A stretch of DNA of 64,000 bases, taken from NCBI GenBank assembly GCA_036320915.1, contig JAXBDG010000014.1, positions 930,001 to 994,000 of the forward strand. The letters are read 5' to 3'. The notes beneath the pieces are model-generated. The model did no database searches, was not told the origin of the DNA, and saw nothing but the letters and a program-made list of their open reading frames with translations. The stretch comes from Linnemannia elongata. Its lineage: Eukaryota; Mortierellomycota; Mortierellomycetes; Mortierellales; Mortierellaceae. Below, in pieces: positions 1-9,709 of the stretch (its first letter is position 1; each line of letters opens with the position of its first letter). Both the position numbers and the translations under genes were made by a program.

Positions 1-1242
1 CTCCTCAATTGCACGAACAATCTCCAATGTCAGTTGTCGATCATCGCCCACCCTGCCGTGCTGAAATACTTGAGTGATCCAGGGACAACTCTCGGTAATA
101 TGCCTGGCAACCCTCCGGACATCTGCACCCTCATCCAAGTCTGGGATATGCAATTCGACCAACGCTGGGCAATGTGCAAAGATAGCCGCTATGTCGGAGG
201 GTGAGACCTGAGCGAAACTGGCAATGTGAAGGCGACGCAAATGCATCAATGGCTGTTCCTGTCTCCGCTCGCCTGTCCACACATCCCGTGGTCTTGTCAT
301 TTCCTCGGGCAGCTGATCCGATCTGTCTCTTGCTGCTGAAGTAGAGTTCGGTTCCTGTGGGTCCTGCTCATCCCATATGACAGGGATCTGATCAAAATCA
401 AAGTGGTCAATGTCATCCAGCCCCATCTCAAGATACTCGACCGACCCCGGCGCACTGAACACGAGAGTCGGTACCAACTGTGACCAATCCTTACTGAGAT
501 CCGTGGTAACCGTAAAATCCAGCCTCTTCAGACTCCGCAGCTTGGGAAGGACCTGGGCGAGCGAAACAAGTTCCTGCTCCTTGGAGAGCAAAAGATCCAT
601 TGTCAGGTCCGTCAAGTGGGGGCATTGTTGTAGGATCCAGAATATCTGAGCCTGACGGATTTTGGGGATGCGAGCACTGAAGACAAAAGCAGGGTGTTTG
701 AGGAACCGGCTGCCAAAGTAGGCGTAGTAGGTGAACGAGACGAGGTTGGTCATCAGGCCCATAGGCATCATGATCGTGTTCCTTAGATCGCCAGCTACCG
801 GGGGTACTCCTGCTGCTTCTCTTGCTACTCTTTCCACTTCTGTTGCAGTCAGAAGAGGTCGCAATGAGAAATCCTGTTCGAGGTTTTGAGAGGAGGCGGT
901 GGTGTAAGCCAGTAGCAGACAGTTGTAGTAAAAGGATGCAAACATTGGTCCAGAACAGACGTGGAGGACGTTCTGAATATTCCTCGCAAAGGCAGATCTG
1001 GCTTCTGGGGTGTTGAGTATACGCGCGGTATTGACTGTTGTGGCCATGAAGAAGTCCTGGACGGAGTAAAGAAGAGGTGTGCAGATGCAGTTTATTCTGC
1101 GATTCGTCAGACAGAGGTTTGCGATTACGGCCCGGTCCAGGAGGGTGGCAAGGCTTAGGACCAGCTCTGTGATGTTGAAGAATCTTGAGCAGGCTGATGG
1201 GCGCAGTTGTGTCGGTGGTGGTGGTGGTTGTTGGTGGTCCAT
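1..1242 (-). CDS. F-box/LRR protein, 3' end beyond the left edge
   Basis: An uninterrupted frame of 414 codons runs from an ATG at 1242 to the window edge, so the C-terminus is missing. After a proline-rich start (about residues 4-15), the motif CSRFFNITELVLSLA (from about residue 18) and the following ICTPLLYS segment match the F-box-like helices of the neighbouring genes. Leucine-rich segments follow, such as QQCPHLTDLTMD and HCPALVELHIPDLD, with the spacing of irregular F-box-type LRRs. The likely role is a substrate receptor of an SCF (Skp1-cullin-F-box) ubiquitin ligase in cytosol or nucleus; this is family inference. It has no intron in the visible part and lies tail-out at the end of the array, with a pseudogene of the same family just upstream. 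The frame has no stop in the visible part. Confidence 0.82.
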   Translation of the reverse strand, partial: MDHQQPPPPPTQLRPSACSRFFNITELVLSLATLLDRAVIANLCLTNRRINCICTPLLYSVQDFFMATTVNTARILNTPEARSAFARNIQNVLHVCSGPMFASFYYNCLLLAYTTASSQNLEQDFSLRPLLTATEVERVAREAAGVPPVAGDLRNTIMMPMGLMTNLVSFTYYAYFGSRFLKHPAFVFSARIPKIRQAQIFWILQQCPHLTDLTMDLLLSKEQELVSLAQVLPKLRSLKRLDFTVTTDLSKDWSQLVPTLVFSAPGSVEYLEMGLDDIDHFDFDQIPVIWDEQDPQEPNSTSAARDRSDQLPEEMTRPRDVWTGERRQEQPLMHLRRLHIASFAQVSPSDIAAIFAHCPALVELHIPDLDEGADVRRVARHITESCPWITQVFQHGRVGDDRQLTLEIVRAIEE

Positions 1243-1512
1243 TTTGTGTGGATCAGTAGGCTGGTAAGTTTGTGGGGTTGATGGAAAAAGAAAAGGAAAA
1301 AGGAAGTGGAGGAAGGGAAAGTCGTGTTACTCAGACTCAGACTATCTTTTTCTTCCTTTACTCTGATAGGCTGCAAATGCTACAAAATAACCTTGCACAC
1401 CGACCGAGGGGAGAAAAGAAGGCAGTGTGATGTCCGTTCGTTCGCTCTCAAAAACTACTCCTCCTCCCTTTTCTTCTTTTTCAACGTTAAGAAATGCTCC
1501 CCCTTCTCTCCC

Positions 1513-3319
1513 TCAGCACTGAGCACTGAGAACCGCGAACAACTCAACCTTCTCCAACCTCTCCGACCTCCCAACCTGCTCCCCCAACTTCATAAGCCTC
1601 TCATAAACCCTGCCTCCTTCCTCCTCCTCCTCCTCCTCCTCCTCCTCCTCCTCCTCCTCCTCCTTTGTCAAACAAATCGGCATCCTCCCCTCAAAATCCC
1701 ATTCCTTCACATCCTCGCCTTCCCTATTCACAACCAACCGTCCAGTCTTGGTCTCGACCTTAACCAACAAATACAACTCAACCAGCCCTTGACACACCCA
1801 CTCCCTCTCCACCAAATCCTCCAACTCCACCGTCGCCCGACCGTGTACATGCCACTCCCGCCGCTCCTGGACGTGCAACACCTCCAACGCCAAACAATTG
1901 CAAACGATCGATTGAACAGTCATGCTGGTGGGCCATAAACGACGATCCTCGACCCACATCTCTCGTAATGTGGCCGAGTGTCGTTGGATTAATGCCACCT
2001 CAAGATCCTACGCAGGCGAGTGATAGATTGTTGCCTCCACCACCTGTAAGCTCTGCTCGGGAAGAGTGCGCATGAGTTGGAGGGTTAGATCGTGATCCTC
2101 TCCTGCATTTGGAACCTACCAGTCGCCGTCGATAGTGTCGACCTCACTGTCGGGACTGCGACGTAACTGGTTCAGGCGTGGGCAGGACTCGACAATAAAC
2201 TTGACCAACTCTCCAACCACGTCTCTGTCCAGTCTCGGAATATATAACACTTGGAGATCTGGGAAGGCACGGAAGATTGAACGAATGGTTTCGAGACTAG
2301 AAGTTTCTAACCGTAGATGTCCAGGCTACGCAATTGACTTAGTGGAATCTCTGTCCTCTCTCTCCGGTGTCGCTTTTGCATTCTCCGTCGCGTCTTCTCC
2401 CTCCCCTTCCTCCTCCTCCTCTATTGCCTCTTTCACCATCTCCTCGACCCACTCATCTGGCTCCGGCTCACTCCAATTCAAGGGCACACGATCAAACCCC
2501 ACCTCGGCATATCCACCCTTCCGAATCCTCACTTCCTCCAACGCCGATAACGTCCCATCACCATCCACACAAGAGCAACAATCTCCAAAAAACAACGTCT
2601 CCATAACCCGCGGCCAAGCATCATCATCCACCAACAACACACAAATCTCTACCTTCCTCAATCGCCTCATCCTCTTCAACGTCTGCGCCAGCATCGCCAC
2701 CCCCTCATCCCTTCCTCCATCATCTTCATCCTCCAGGAACATCACTTCGAGGGATAGATCCGTCAAGGAAGGAGCACATTGTTCCAGAAACCAGTACAGT
2801 TGAGCTTGCCGGATCCGTGGATATCGACTAGATGGCATGAAGGTGTGGTGTTTCATGAGTCGGAGCACGAAATGGGCTGTATAGGTGAACTTTTTTAGGT
2901 GCGCCAGAGGTTGTAGGGGCGTCAAGGTCTCGGTCGGAGGATCAATGCGTGGGGGTCTGGGAAGGGTCTTGTTCCGGATCGATAGTGACGATGACGAGGA
3001 GGATGAAGAAGCTTGCTCGCGATAGGCGAGAAGACAATTATACGAAAACCCTGTAAAGAGCGGTCCAGAGGTAAGTTCATGGATATGATGGACATTCTTT
3101 GCCAGGATCTCCATGGATTCGACCGAGTCTACGAGTTTTGTACTGAACCCCTGGACCATCTGCTGAGACATCGAGGGAGGTGTAGAGGAAGGGTGTGCCA
3201 ATGGCGTTGAAATGGTGGTTGGTGCGTAGGAAATTTGTGAGCATTGGCTTGTCTAGTTTCGAGGTTAGTTTCATGACCAGTTCTGGTATTTGGAAGAAGC
3301 GGGATGATGCCGTTGTCAT
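1513..3319 (-). pseudogene. Decayed F-box/LRR gene: one frameshift, three in-frame TAG stops
   Basis: The ATG at 3319 opens a normal F-box start (SRFFQIPELVMKLTSKLD), but homology leaves this frame between about 3150 and 3190. It continues in another frame with the conserved LAKNVHHIHEL segment. That second frame reads to about 1513 with family similarity throughout, yet is cut by TAG at 2326-2328, 2116-2118 and 2008-2010. All three are in the same frame and LRR-like sequence continues after each, for example RAFPDLQVLYIPRLD and SCPRLNQLR. The usual C-terminal cap is missing: the frame stops at 1513 just after a segment matching the homologues' QQVGSLLELEDLNL. A run of about 15 Glu codons near the 3' end reflects a GAG repeat. 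The pattern fits a recently dead tandem copy. Assembly error is unlikely to explain four independent lesions. Confidence 0.85.
1620..1664. repeat. (CTC)n / (GAG)n trinucleotide run
   Basis: About 15 uninterrupted copies of CTC on the plus strand. On the minus strand they read as a Glu run inside the pseudogene at 1513-3319, where intact relatives have only a short acidic loop. The length suggests slippage after loss of constraint. Confidence 0.9.
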
Positions 3320-3619
3320 CTCGATTTTTTTTTTTTTTGTTTGTGTGTCGGGTTGAAGAATTGGTGTGCGTTGTGGAGGGAAGAGGTGAAAGTGAAAAAG
3401 GACAGGAAATGGGCAAACAAAACAAACATGAACAGACATGGTAATGGCAATGGCTTCCGCCCTTTTATATGTGAGTAAATAAAGAGAGTGTCCATGATAT
3501 GACCAACTGCTCCATCTGACCGCTCGCCTCCTTCAATACCAACAACAACCCAAAGCGAAAACGACGCGCCGCGCAAACTTTGTACCACCATCATAACCGT
3601 CCTCTCCTCCACCTCATGT

Positions 3620-6289
3620 TCAGTTGTATCTCAAAAAAGGCGCCCGCTCCGCCATCCAAACCCTCATCTTCCTATCCCTCTCCCTCACCTGCCTTTTTTT
3701 CTCAACCCTCTCCGCCTCCGGCTTCCCCGGTTCACCTTGGAACCAACCTCCTCTCAGCAAGCCCGGCACAAACTCCAATTCCGGCCACTGTTCCATCATA
3801 AACTCGACTTCCTCCATCTCGATCAAATGATCCATCCTAGCAACGTTGAAGATCTTGAGCCGTTTGAGTCCAGACATTAGGTCGAGCCCGTGGGTGAGCG
3901 AGAGGGCGAGGCAGGTGGATTGGATGCCGACAAATTTGAATGCTCCGTACACGGGGCCTTGCTCGTGGTCTTCTGCACTCGGTTCGAATAAACTCATGTC
4001 GTCCATGTCCTCGTCCATGTCCTTGTCGCTATAACCATACCCACAAGGCCACTTAGCCGTCGCCTTCTGTCGCGTAGCAGAGGTCAAGACCCCCAACGAC
4101 AACTCCTCCAACTGTGGAAACGAGCCCAAGAACTGACAGGCCCTCCTTTGCAACAGCCGACTTGTCTCTAGATCATGTTCCCTCGTCAATGAATAACTCG
4201 ATGCCTTCCTCAGTACCCCATCAATATTTAACCTCAACACCCGTAATGATCCCTGACAAGTCCAGGGCTTTGAAAACACCTCGGACACGAAACGCGGGCA
4301 GCCCAGGGTATGTTCGAAGGAATGAAAGATTTCGCCCGAGGGGAGGAGGTCCAAGGACTCGATGTTCTTGAGGGCCTGGAGGAGACTAAAGATTGAATGG
4401 GATTCTTCCAGGAACCGGAGGCGGAGGTACTTGCAGTCGTTGAGCGAGATCTCTGTCAGTGACTCTGTGAAGCGGGTTTGGATCACACCCAGGACTCGAC
4501 TGCTGGTCTCCAATGCAAACGTATCGATCCGGAGCCGTTTCAATCCTGTTAGAGACGACAAGAGAATCGCGAGGTTCGGGTCCAAATTCTCGTAAGAAGG
4601 TGTTCCGAGATAACTCCTGTGACCGACCGCAAAATCTTCCAGTCTTGGACAGTACAATTTGAGGGATTGACCGACCTCGGGCAAGACCATGACAGAACAT
4701 CCTCCAAGGCTCAATGTCAGCAGGTTGGGGCATCGTTCGAGGAAGGCGACCCATGTCTGTGAGTCTGCGCTAGGGTGGTCGATTGTGCTGGTCTTTGTGA
4801 GTTCCGGATCGCCGAGAGTTCCTTCGATAAATAGCCGTCGGAGGAAACGCATGGGTCCTGCACGCTGGATGGATAATCGGACAAGATCCAGCCTCGCATC
4901 TCCTTCATCCTTTGATCCGATACTGTTGCTCGTCGTCGTCGGTGGTCCTGCGACAGCAGAGGAGGTAGAGGTCCCGAACATTTCTGCAGGCGGCAAAGTG
5001 GCGGTGGCAGTGCTATTTCGGCTCGTGGGGTGGGCGGTGCCAGGCATCATGTCGACTGTGCCATCATCCTTGTCCATGAACGAAAGCCGAAGGATCTCGA
5101 GGTTGGGAGGGCAAGTGTTCAAAAGCGTGTGAACATTTGCCACCTGGGCAGGCAAACTCGCATGATAAATCGTCAACGAAAGCGACCTCAGACTATCCAA
5201 CTCCACCACGGTCCGTATGACCCCTTGACCGAGAAAAGGTAGTGAGGTCGTCATCAAGGTCTTGAGGTGAGGGAACTGACCCAGGAACTGTTCCAGGATC
5301 ACTTCATCCGGCTTTTCGTACCCCATACAGAATCCAGACCCACCCTCCTTCCATAATCCTATCGAGGGATTGTTGTTGCTGTAACCGTCGTTGTTGAATG
5401 CCAATCCTGCTCCTGGTGGCGGTGGTAATGACGATGCTCGCCTCACCTTCTCCATCTCCTCCTTCGTTTCCCGAATCTTGCTCCTCAACAGTTCCAAATC
5501 CTGTTCAACTAAACTCGGCCCCAACCCCATAGCTACAGTCGGGAACTTTCTCTCCTGGACTAGGCACTCCTGCTCCAACTGCGCCAATTCCTCCTTCTTC
5601 TCCTTCAAGTGAACCGCAATACAGTTCGGATCATTCGTATTCTTCAAGGACTCGCGCAGTTGTTGACGAGCAACTTGTTGTTGGTGGAGCGCGTGGAGTT
5701 GCCTTTGACGGTAGAGGCGGTCAATAAAATATCGACGACGCATGAGGAACATCCCATTGTACCGTAACCAGTCCCTTGTCGGCGTCCGTGTCCGAGCTCC
5801 TGTCGTTCCTGCTGCTGCGGCAGTTGGTGATGTTCCCTGTTGTCGCTGTTCAGAAAGCAACCCTGGGTCCGGGTGCAAGTCATCCGTCGAATAACTCCCC
5901 AGACTCCTGTTATACACCGGAAACTGCAACGTATGCAACCTCGGCATCACTTTCCCTCCCTTTCCTCTTCCAACTTCCTCTTCCTCCTCCTCCTCCGCCA
6001 CCAACCTCAAAAACGGCACCAGACTCTTACAACTCCGAACGCGAATAACCTGCACAAACCGTGCATTCCTCCTCAACGCCTCCTGTACCTCCGGGGAAGT
6101 CGAGAACCAGACATGTTGTTTATCCTGTTTGAGGGCGATGGTGTGCCAGAGGATAGGTGTGAAGATGGACGCAAAGGATTTGCAGACTAGGATACATTGA
6201 GCGAAATCATGCGGAGTGAAGTCTTGGAGGATTATTTCGGAGAGTTCGGGGATATTAAGGACCTTTGCGGCTGATGATAATGTTGACAT
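3620..6289 (-). CDS. Large F-box/LRR protein with coiled-coil insert (889 aa)
   Basis: Single exon from ATG 6289. Residues 8-50 are an F-box-like bundle (VLNIPELSEIILQDFTPHDF ... PILWHTI) followed by the family motif ALRRNARFVQVIRV. An insert then separates F-box and repeats: an acidic run (about 99-105), a low-complexity segment with Thr/Arg/Ala (about 150-170), and a Gln/Leu/Lys/Glu-rich stretch likely to form a coiled coil (about 195-285). LRRs occupy roughly 335-840, with units such as QFPHLKTLMTTSLPFL and CPNLLTLSLGGCSVM. The end carries the shared cap, FMMEQWPELEFVPGLL and a final ERAPFLRYN. It is expected to recruit substrates to an SCF ligase (family inference). Nearest relative in the window is the next gene upstream (6614-8980), which has a shorter insert at the same place. 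The insert might be an extra binding surface. Confidence 0.85.
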   Translation of the reverse strand: MSTLSSAAKVLNIPELSEIILQDFTPHDFAQCILVCKSFASIFTPILWHTIALKQDKQHVWFSTSPEVQEALRRNARFVQVIRVRSCKSLVPFLRLVAEEEEEEEVGRGKGGKVMPRLHTLQFPVYNRSLGSYSTDDLHPDPGLLSEQRQQGTSPTAAAAGTTGARTRTPTRDWLRYNGMFLMRRRYFIDRLYRQRQLHALHQQQVARQQLRESLKNTNDPNCIAVHLKEKKEELAQLEQECLVQERKFPTVAMGLGPSLVEQDLELLRSKIRETKEEMEKVRRASSLPPPPGAGLAFNNDGYSNNNPSIGLWKEGGSGFCMGYEKPDEVILEQFLGQFPHLKTLMTTSLPFLGQGVIRTVVELDSLRSLSLTIYHASLPAQVANVHTLLNTCPPNLEILRLSFMDKDDGTVDMMPGTAHPTSRNSTATATLPPAEMFGTSTSSAVAGPPTTTSNSIGSKDEGDARLDLVRLSIQRAGPMRFLRRLFIEGTLGDPELTKTSTIDHPSADSQTWVAFLERCPNLLTLSLGGCSVMVLPEVGQSLKLYCPRLEDFAVGHRSYLGTPSYENLDPNLAILLSSLTGLKRLRIDTFALETSSRVLGVIQTRFTESLTEISLNDCKYLRLRFLEESHSIFSLLQALKNIESLDLLPSGEIFHSFEHTLGCPRFVSEVFSKPWTCQGSLRVLRLNIDGVLRKASSYSLTREHDLETSRLLQRRACQFLGSFPQLEELSLGVLTSATRQKATAKWPCGYGYSDKDMDEDMDDMSLFEPSAEDHEQGPVYGAFKFVGIQSTCLALSLTHGLDLMSGLKRLKIFNVARMDHLIEMEEVEFMMEQWPELEFVPGLLRGGWFQGEPGKPEAERVEKKRQVRERDRKMRVWMAERAPFLRYN

Positions 6290-6613
6290 TGTTGCTGCTG
6301 CTGTTGGTGATGGTTGTGGTGGAGAAGCCGGAAGAGGCGTTGGGAGTCGAAGTTAGATGGATGAATGTGTGTGTGAAAGAAAACGGGAAAAAAAGAGAGA
6401 AAGGAGGAAAAGGGGGGGTACAACAGTTGAAATGCATGAAAAACAAATCCGCATAAAAATACACTAGTTAGTGACGCGTGAGTTCGATGCTCATCTTTAT
6501 TTCTGTTGCTTGCTGTTTATTTGCATAATCGGGGCGCTCTTGTCAAGGAAAAAAAGAAAAGTAAGAAATAGGATGCTTGCGTGACAAGATTAGTGGACAA
6601 TCTGGACGATAGT
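6290..6613. other. Intergenic: promoter of the 3620-6289 gene
   Basis: A 324-bp gap between two minus-strand genes. The part next to 6290 is rich in CAACA/pyrimidine on the minus strand, as expected for a fungal 5' leader. No RNA gene or other reading frame of note is seen. Confidence 0.5.
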
Positions 6614-8980
6614 CTATCTCGGCCTCGATCGCTCTTCCAGCGAACCCTTCGGCGCCGTAACGGCCGCATACTTCAAAAGCGGCTTATTTTCCTTGATCCA
6701 ATGAATGATATGCTGCTCCTCATCCTGCAACACCTCCCATTCCTCGTCCGTATCATTGTAAGCCGTCGACGAAAGCAGACCCGGAATCGCTTCCAGCTTA
6801 GGCCAATGCGCGACCATCCATTTCACCTCCTCCAACCGAATCTTGTGCTTCATCCTCATCACGCTCAGAACCCTCAATTCCTTCAGGTCCTCCATTCGGT
6901 TCAATCCACTGTCGAGTGATAGCTCCAAACAGTCTTCCTGGACGCCGGTTAGTACCCCGCGGTATTCTAATTCGTCTGTGGGTTCGATACCGAGGCAGAG
7001 TTGTTGGAGGGATGTCAGTAGATTGAGGTGTTGGCAGACTTGGTGTTGGAGAGTGTTGATGGTACTTGTCCGCATAAGGTCAGAGAGGCTCTCTGCCAGG
7101 GCATCCGATACGGGTTCAATGTCGCTGTTCTGGTTGTTGTTGGCGCTGTCGAGATCCACGGGTGTGACCGTAACTGGTGTAGCAGGTGCTGCAGCCGATG
7201 TCGATGTCGATGCAGAGGATGTGAAGCCATTGATGTTGACTTTTAGCACCCTCAACGTCTCCACGCACGCCCACTCTCCGGTAGTCACCGACTCGATCCA
7301 CTGCCCCGCATCCACCCAACCCTTGTTGCGAGACGCCCTCATTCTTGCATAAGGCAACGCATTCATCACCTCCAGCTTGGAGAACTTTTGCACAATCCGC
7401 AAGAAGAGCGCTCCATCATCATGCTCCATCATGCTGTCGAAATCCAGATGCGTCAAACAGTCCATGTGTCGAGAGAGGGCCCGGAACGGTGTGATGTTGT
7501 TACGCGCAAAGGGATCCGAGTCTGGGGCGTAATCCTGATCCTGGAAGGGCACACCATAGAGTCGAAGATGCTTCAGTCCTGTCGTCCTCTTGCTAGAAGT
7601 GAACCTCAAAATCGGAGGTAGAGCCAGGGCGGAGCATGTCGCTTCGTCGTCAGTCTTTGGGCTACATGCTGCCAAAAGTGAGGCGACGTTGTTGTCTGTG
7701 GGGCGGTGTAGCATCCAAGAGTGGGTGTTGCCGACGCATCCAATTGCCAGGTCGTCAATGAGGGGACAGCATTCGGAAACGATACCGGCGACCTCTGTCA
7801 AAACTGTCGAGGGAATGGACGAAAGACTGAGGGACGTGAGGTTTATGCAACGTCTGAGAAAGAATAGCCACGGTTGGGGAGGTTTCCTGGTATCGGCTTC
7901 GGTGTAGAAAAGGACATTGTCCTCGACCATGAGACTCTTCATGGACAGAACGGGTGGTCCAGCGACTTTCGACTCCGACAAAGGCGATGATATGACTGCG
8001 CCAGACTCGCCTTGGTCATTCGAGTGTATAAAGGTAGTCCAGCCAGTGTTACAGAACATCAGTCGAAGTCGCTCGAGGTGCGGATACTCCTTGTCCAGTA
8101 GATTCGTGAGGGTGGCATACCGGTTCCTGTGACCAACATCATCCAACGTCAATGACAGGTACCGCAATAACCCCAACCTAGTTCCGAAAGCCTTGAGAAC
8201 AGCAGGATTAAGGAACGCAAGGGACGTGCTCATAAAAATCTTGAGCTCCTGAAAGTAACTGAGAAACAAAATCAACAGCTGGTCATCTTTGGGATCCTCA
8301 TAGAACTCGTCAGGCCGCGGGATCGAGGGAGGAGGGACAATCTCAGCTCGCAACCAGATAGGGACAACAGGCGGACTAGCCTCCTTCTTCTGCAGTCGCA
8401 ATAAACGAGTTCGGTGCAGGTACCTATCCCTGGCAGTCTGTGACGGTCCATCCTCGACCTTGGCACGCGCCCGATAAAGTTCCCGCAATGACGCCTCGCG
8501 TGCCCCCAAGTTCAACGAAAACATATGCTGCCTCTTGACAACTCTCCTCCCTATTGACCAAGCAACCCTCTCATTCGACGTATCCCGAATCGCAGACCGC
8601 GCAACCGTCTCTGTCAAACTTGTCGCATGTCCACCCTGCGTCCTGAGCCATGTAAACTCTAAGCTATTCAGGGAACACAACTCCTCCGCCTTGACATCCA
8701 TAAAGGGCCGAAGACTCTTGGCAGTCCAGACGCGGATGACTCGGACGAACCTTGCGTTCCTAATAAGGGCCTTTTGGACTTGAGGGGATGTTGTGAAATG
8801 ATTGTGCTGTTCGAGGGTGGTGAGGGAGACGGTGTGCCAGAGGAGGGGGGTGAAGAGAGTTTGGAACTCAAACGAGACGAGGGCACACTGAGCCAGATCG
8901 TGCGGAGTTAGGCTGCTCTGCATGATATCGAGTAGCTCTGGGATCGATAGTACCTCGAGGGCTGTACACCTCTTCGGCAT
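6614..8980 (-). CDS. F-box/LRR protein (788 aa)
   Basis: Single exon. The frame stays open for 122 further codons upstream, but that stretch is His/Thr/Leu/Ser low complexity translated from the leader. I place the start at ATG 8980 because it lies at the same distance from the F-box as in relatives (MPKRCTALEVLSIPELLDIM). Residues 6-50 form the F-box-like region (SLTPHDLAQCALVS ... PLLWHTVSL), followed by ALIRNARFVRVIRVW. A charged Arg/Lys-rich segment (roughly 120-205) corresponds to the longer insert of the neighbouring gene. LRR-like units follow, for example RRCINLTSLSLSSIPS and MEDLKELRVLSVMRM, and the cap WMVAHWPKLEAIPGLL with a final WIKENKPLLKYAA. The two neighbouring genes probably arose by tandem duplication. 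The predicted role is an SCF substrate receptor. Confidence 0.85.
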   Translation of the reverse strand: MPKRCTALEVLSIPELLDIMQSSLTPHDLAQCALVSFEFQTLFTPLLWHTVSLTTLEQHNHFTTSPQVQKALIRNARFVRVIRVWTAKSLRPFMDVKAEELCSLNSLEFTWLRTQGGHATSLTETVARSAIRDTSNERVAWSIGRRVVKRQHMFSLNLGAREASLRELYRARAKVEDGPSQTARDRYLHRTRLLRLQKKEASPPVVPIWLRAEIVPPPSIPRPDEFYEDPKDDQLLILFLSYFQELKIFMSTSLAFLNPAVLKAFGTRLGLLRYLSLTLDDVGHRNRYATLTNLLDKEYPHLERLRLMFCNTGWTTFIHSNDQGESGAVISSPLSESKVAGPPVLSMKSLMVEDNVLFYTEADTRKPPQPWLFFLRRCINLTSLSLSSIPSTVLTEVAGIVSECCPLIDDLAIGCVGNTHSWMLHRPTDNNVASLLAACSPKTDDEATCSALALPPILRFTSSKRTTGLKHLRLYGVPFQDQDYAPDSDPFARNNITPFRALSRHMDCLTHLDFDSMMEHDDGALFLRIVQKFSKLEVMNALPYARMRASRNKGWVDAGQWIESVTTGEWACVETLRVLKVNINGFTSSASTSTSAAAPATPVTVTPVDLDSANNNQNSDIEPVSDALAESLSDLMRTSTINTLQHQVCQHLNLLTSLQQLCLGIEPTDELEYRGVLTGVQEDCLELSLDSGLNRMEDLKELRVLSVMRMKHKIRLEEVKWMVAHWPKLEAIPGLLSSTAYNDTDEEWEVLQDEEQHIIHWIKENKPLLKYAAVTAPKGSLEERSRPR

Positions 8981-9709
8981 TTTGTGTTTGTTTCTGTGGT
9001 TTTTTGATTTGAATGTTGGTGTTGTTTGAGTGAACAAGTTGGGTTGAGTAAAAAGGGCGTGGGTGTGAATATGTGTTTGTTTGTTTGTGTGAGAAAGTAA
9101 AGGATTTGTGAGGGTCTGGTGTGAGGGGTATGTGTGGGAATCAACAACAACAACAACGACGTTGAGGCTGTTGAGGCTGTTGCGATGGTATCTGTCTGTG
9201 AGTGTGTGAGTGTGTGTGAGTGTGCGAATGTTTACAATGTGATAGTGTTGTAGGCAAAGGGGAGGAAAGGAAAGGGGGGGAAGGAAGGCAGACAAGGAGG
9301 AAAAAGACAAAAAGATGGAAAGAGAAGGAAAAGAAAAATGACCCATGGGAGACGAAGAAGTAGGGAGGAGGGTGTTTCTTCTCTCTGAGGGCGAAGCAGA
9401 TGACGATTAAGGGTGCCCGGGTAGTTCTTTGTCGACGAAGTGGGAGTGTGGATTTGCCATCCGCCATCTGTACCCGCGGGGTTTTCTTCTTGTTTTCACC
9501 ATGGCAAGGCTCGAAGGAGGACATGCCCACCACGACAGCTGTACATCCTCCAAATATTCATGCTACCATTTTTCTTGCCTTGATTATTTTGAACCCATTG
9601 TTCCATCTGTGCTCGCTGTCTTTCTCTGTTACCTCCTTTTTTTGTATTTACAATAGTTTGTGCCATGTGGCAAAAGAAAAGAGAGAAAGAAAAAAAAAAA
9701 AAAAAAAAA
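8981..9709. other. Intergenic: leader and promoter of 6614-8980, 3' flank of 9710-12268
   Basis: A 729-bp gap. The proximal part (8981-9240) is TG-rich on the plus strand, with GT/GAGTGT microsatellite at about 9197-9230. The distal part contains a run of about 20 A near 9690-9709 directly beside the stop of the tail-anchored gene. No further gene is supported; the open frames here are low complexity. Confidence 0.5.

Noticed and set aside
1306..1938. A 210-codon plus-strand frame rich in Leu and Pro
   Set aside because: It is the antisense of the pseudogene's 3' end and of the CTC repeat; no motif, no relatives.
8981..9346. 122-codon N-terminal extension of the F-box gene 6614-8980
   Set aside because: His/Thr/Leu/Ser low complexity from a TG-rich leader; the paralogues start right before the F-box.
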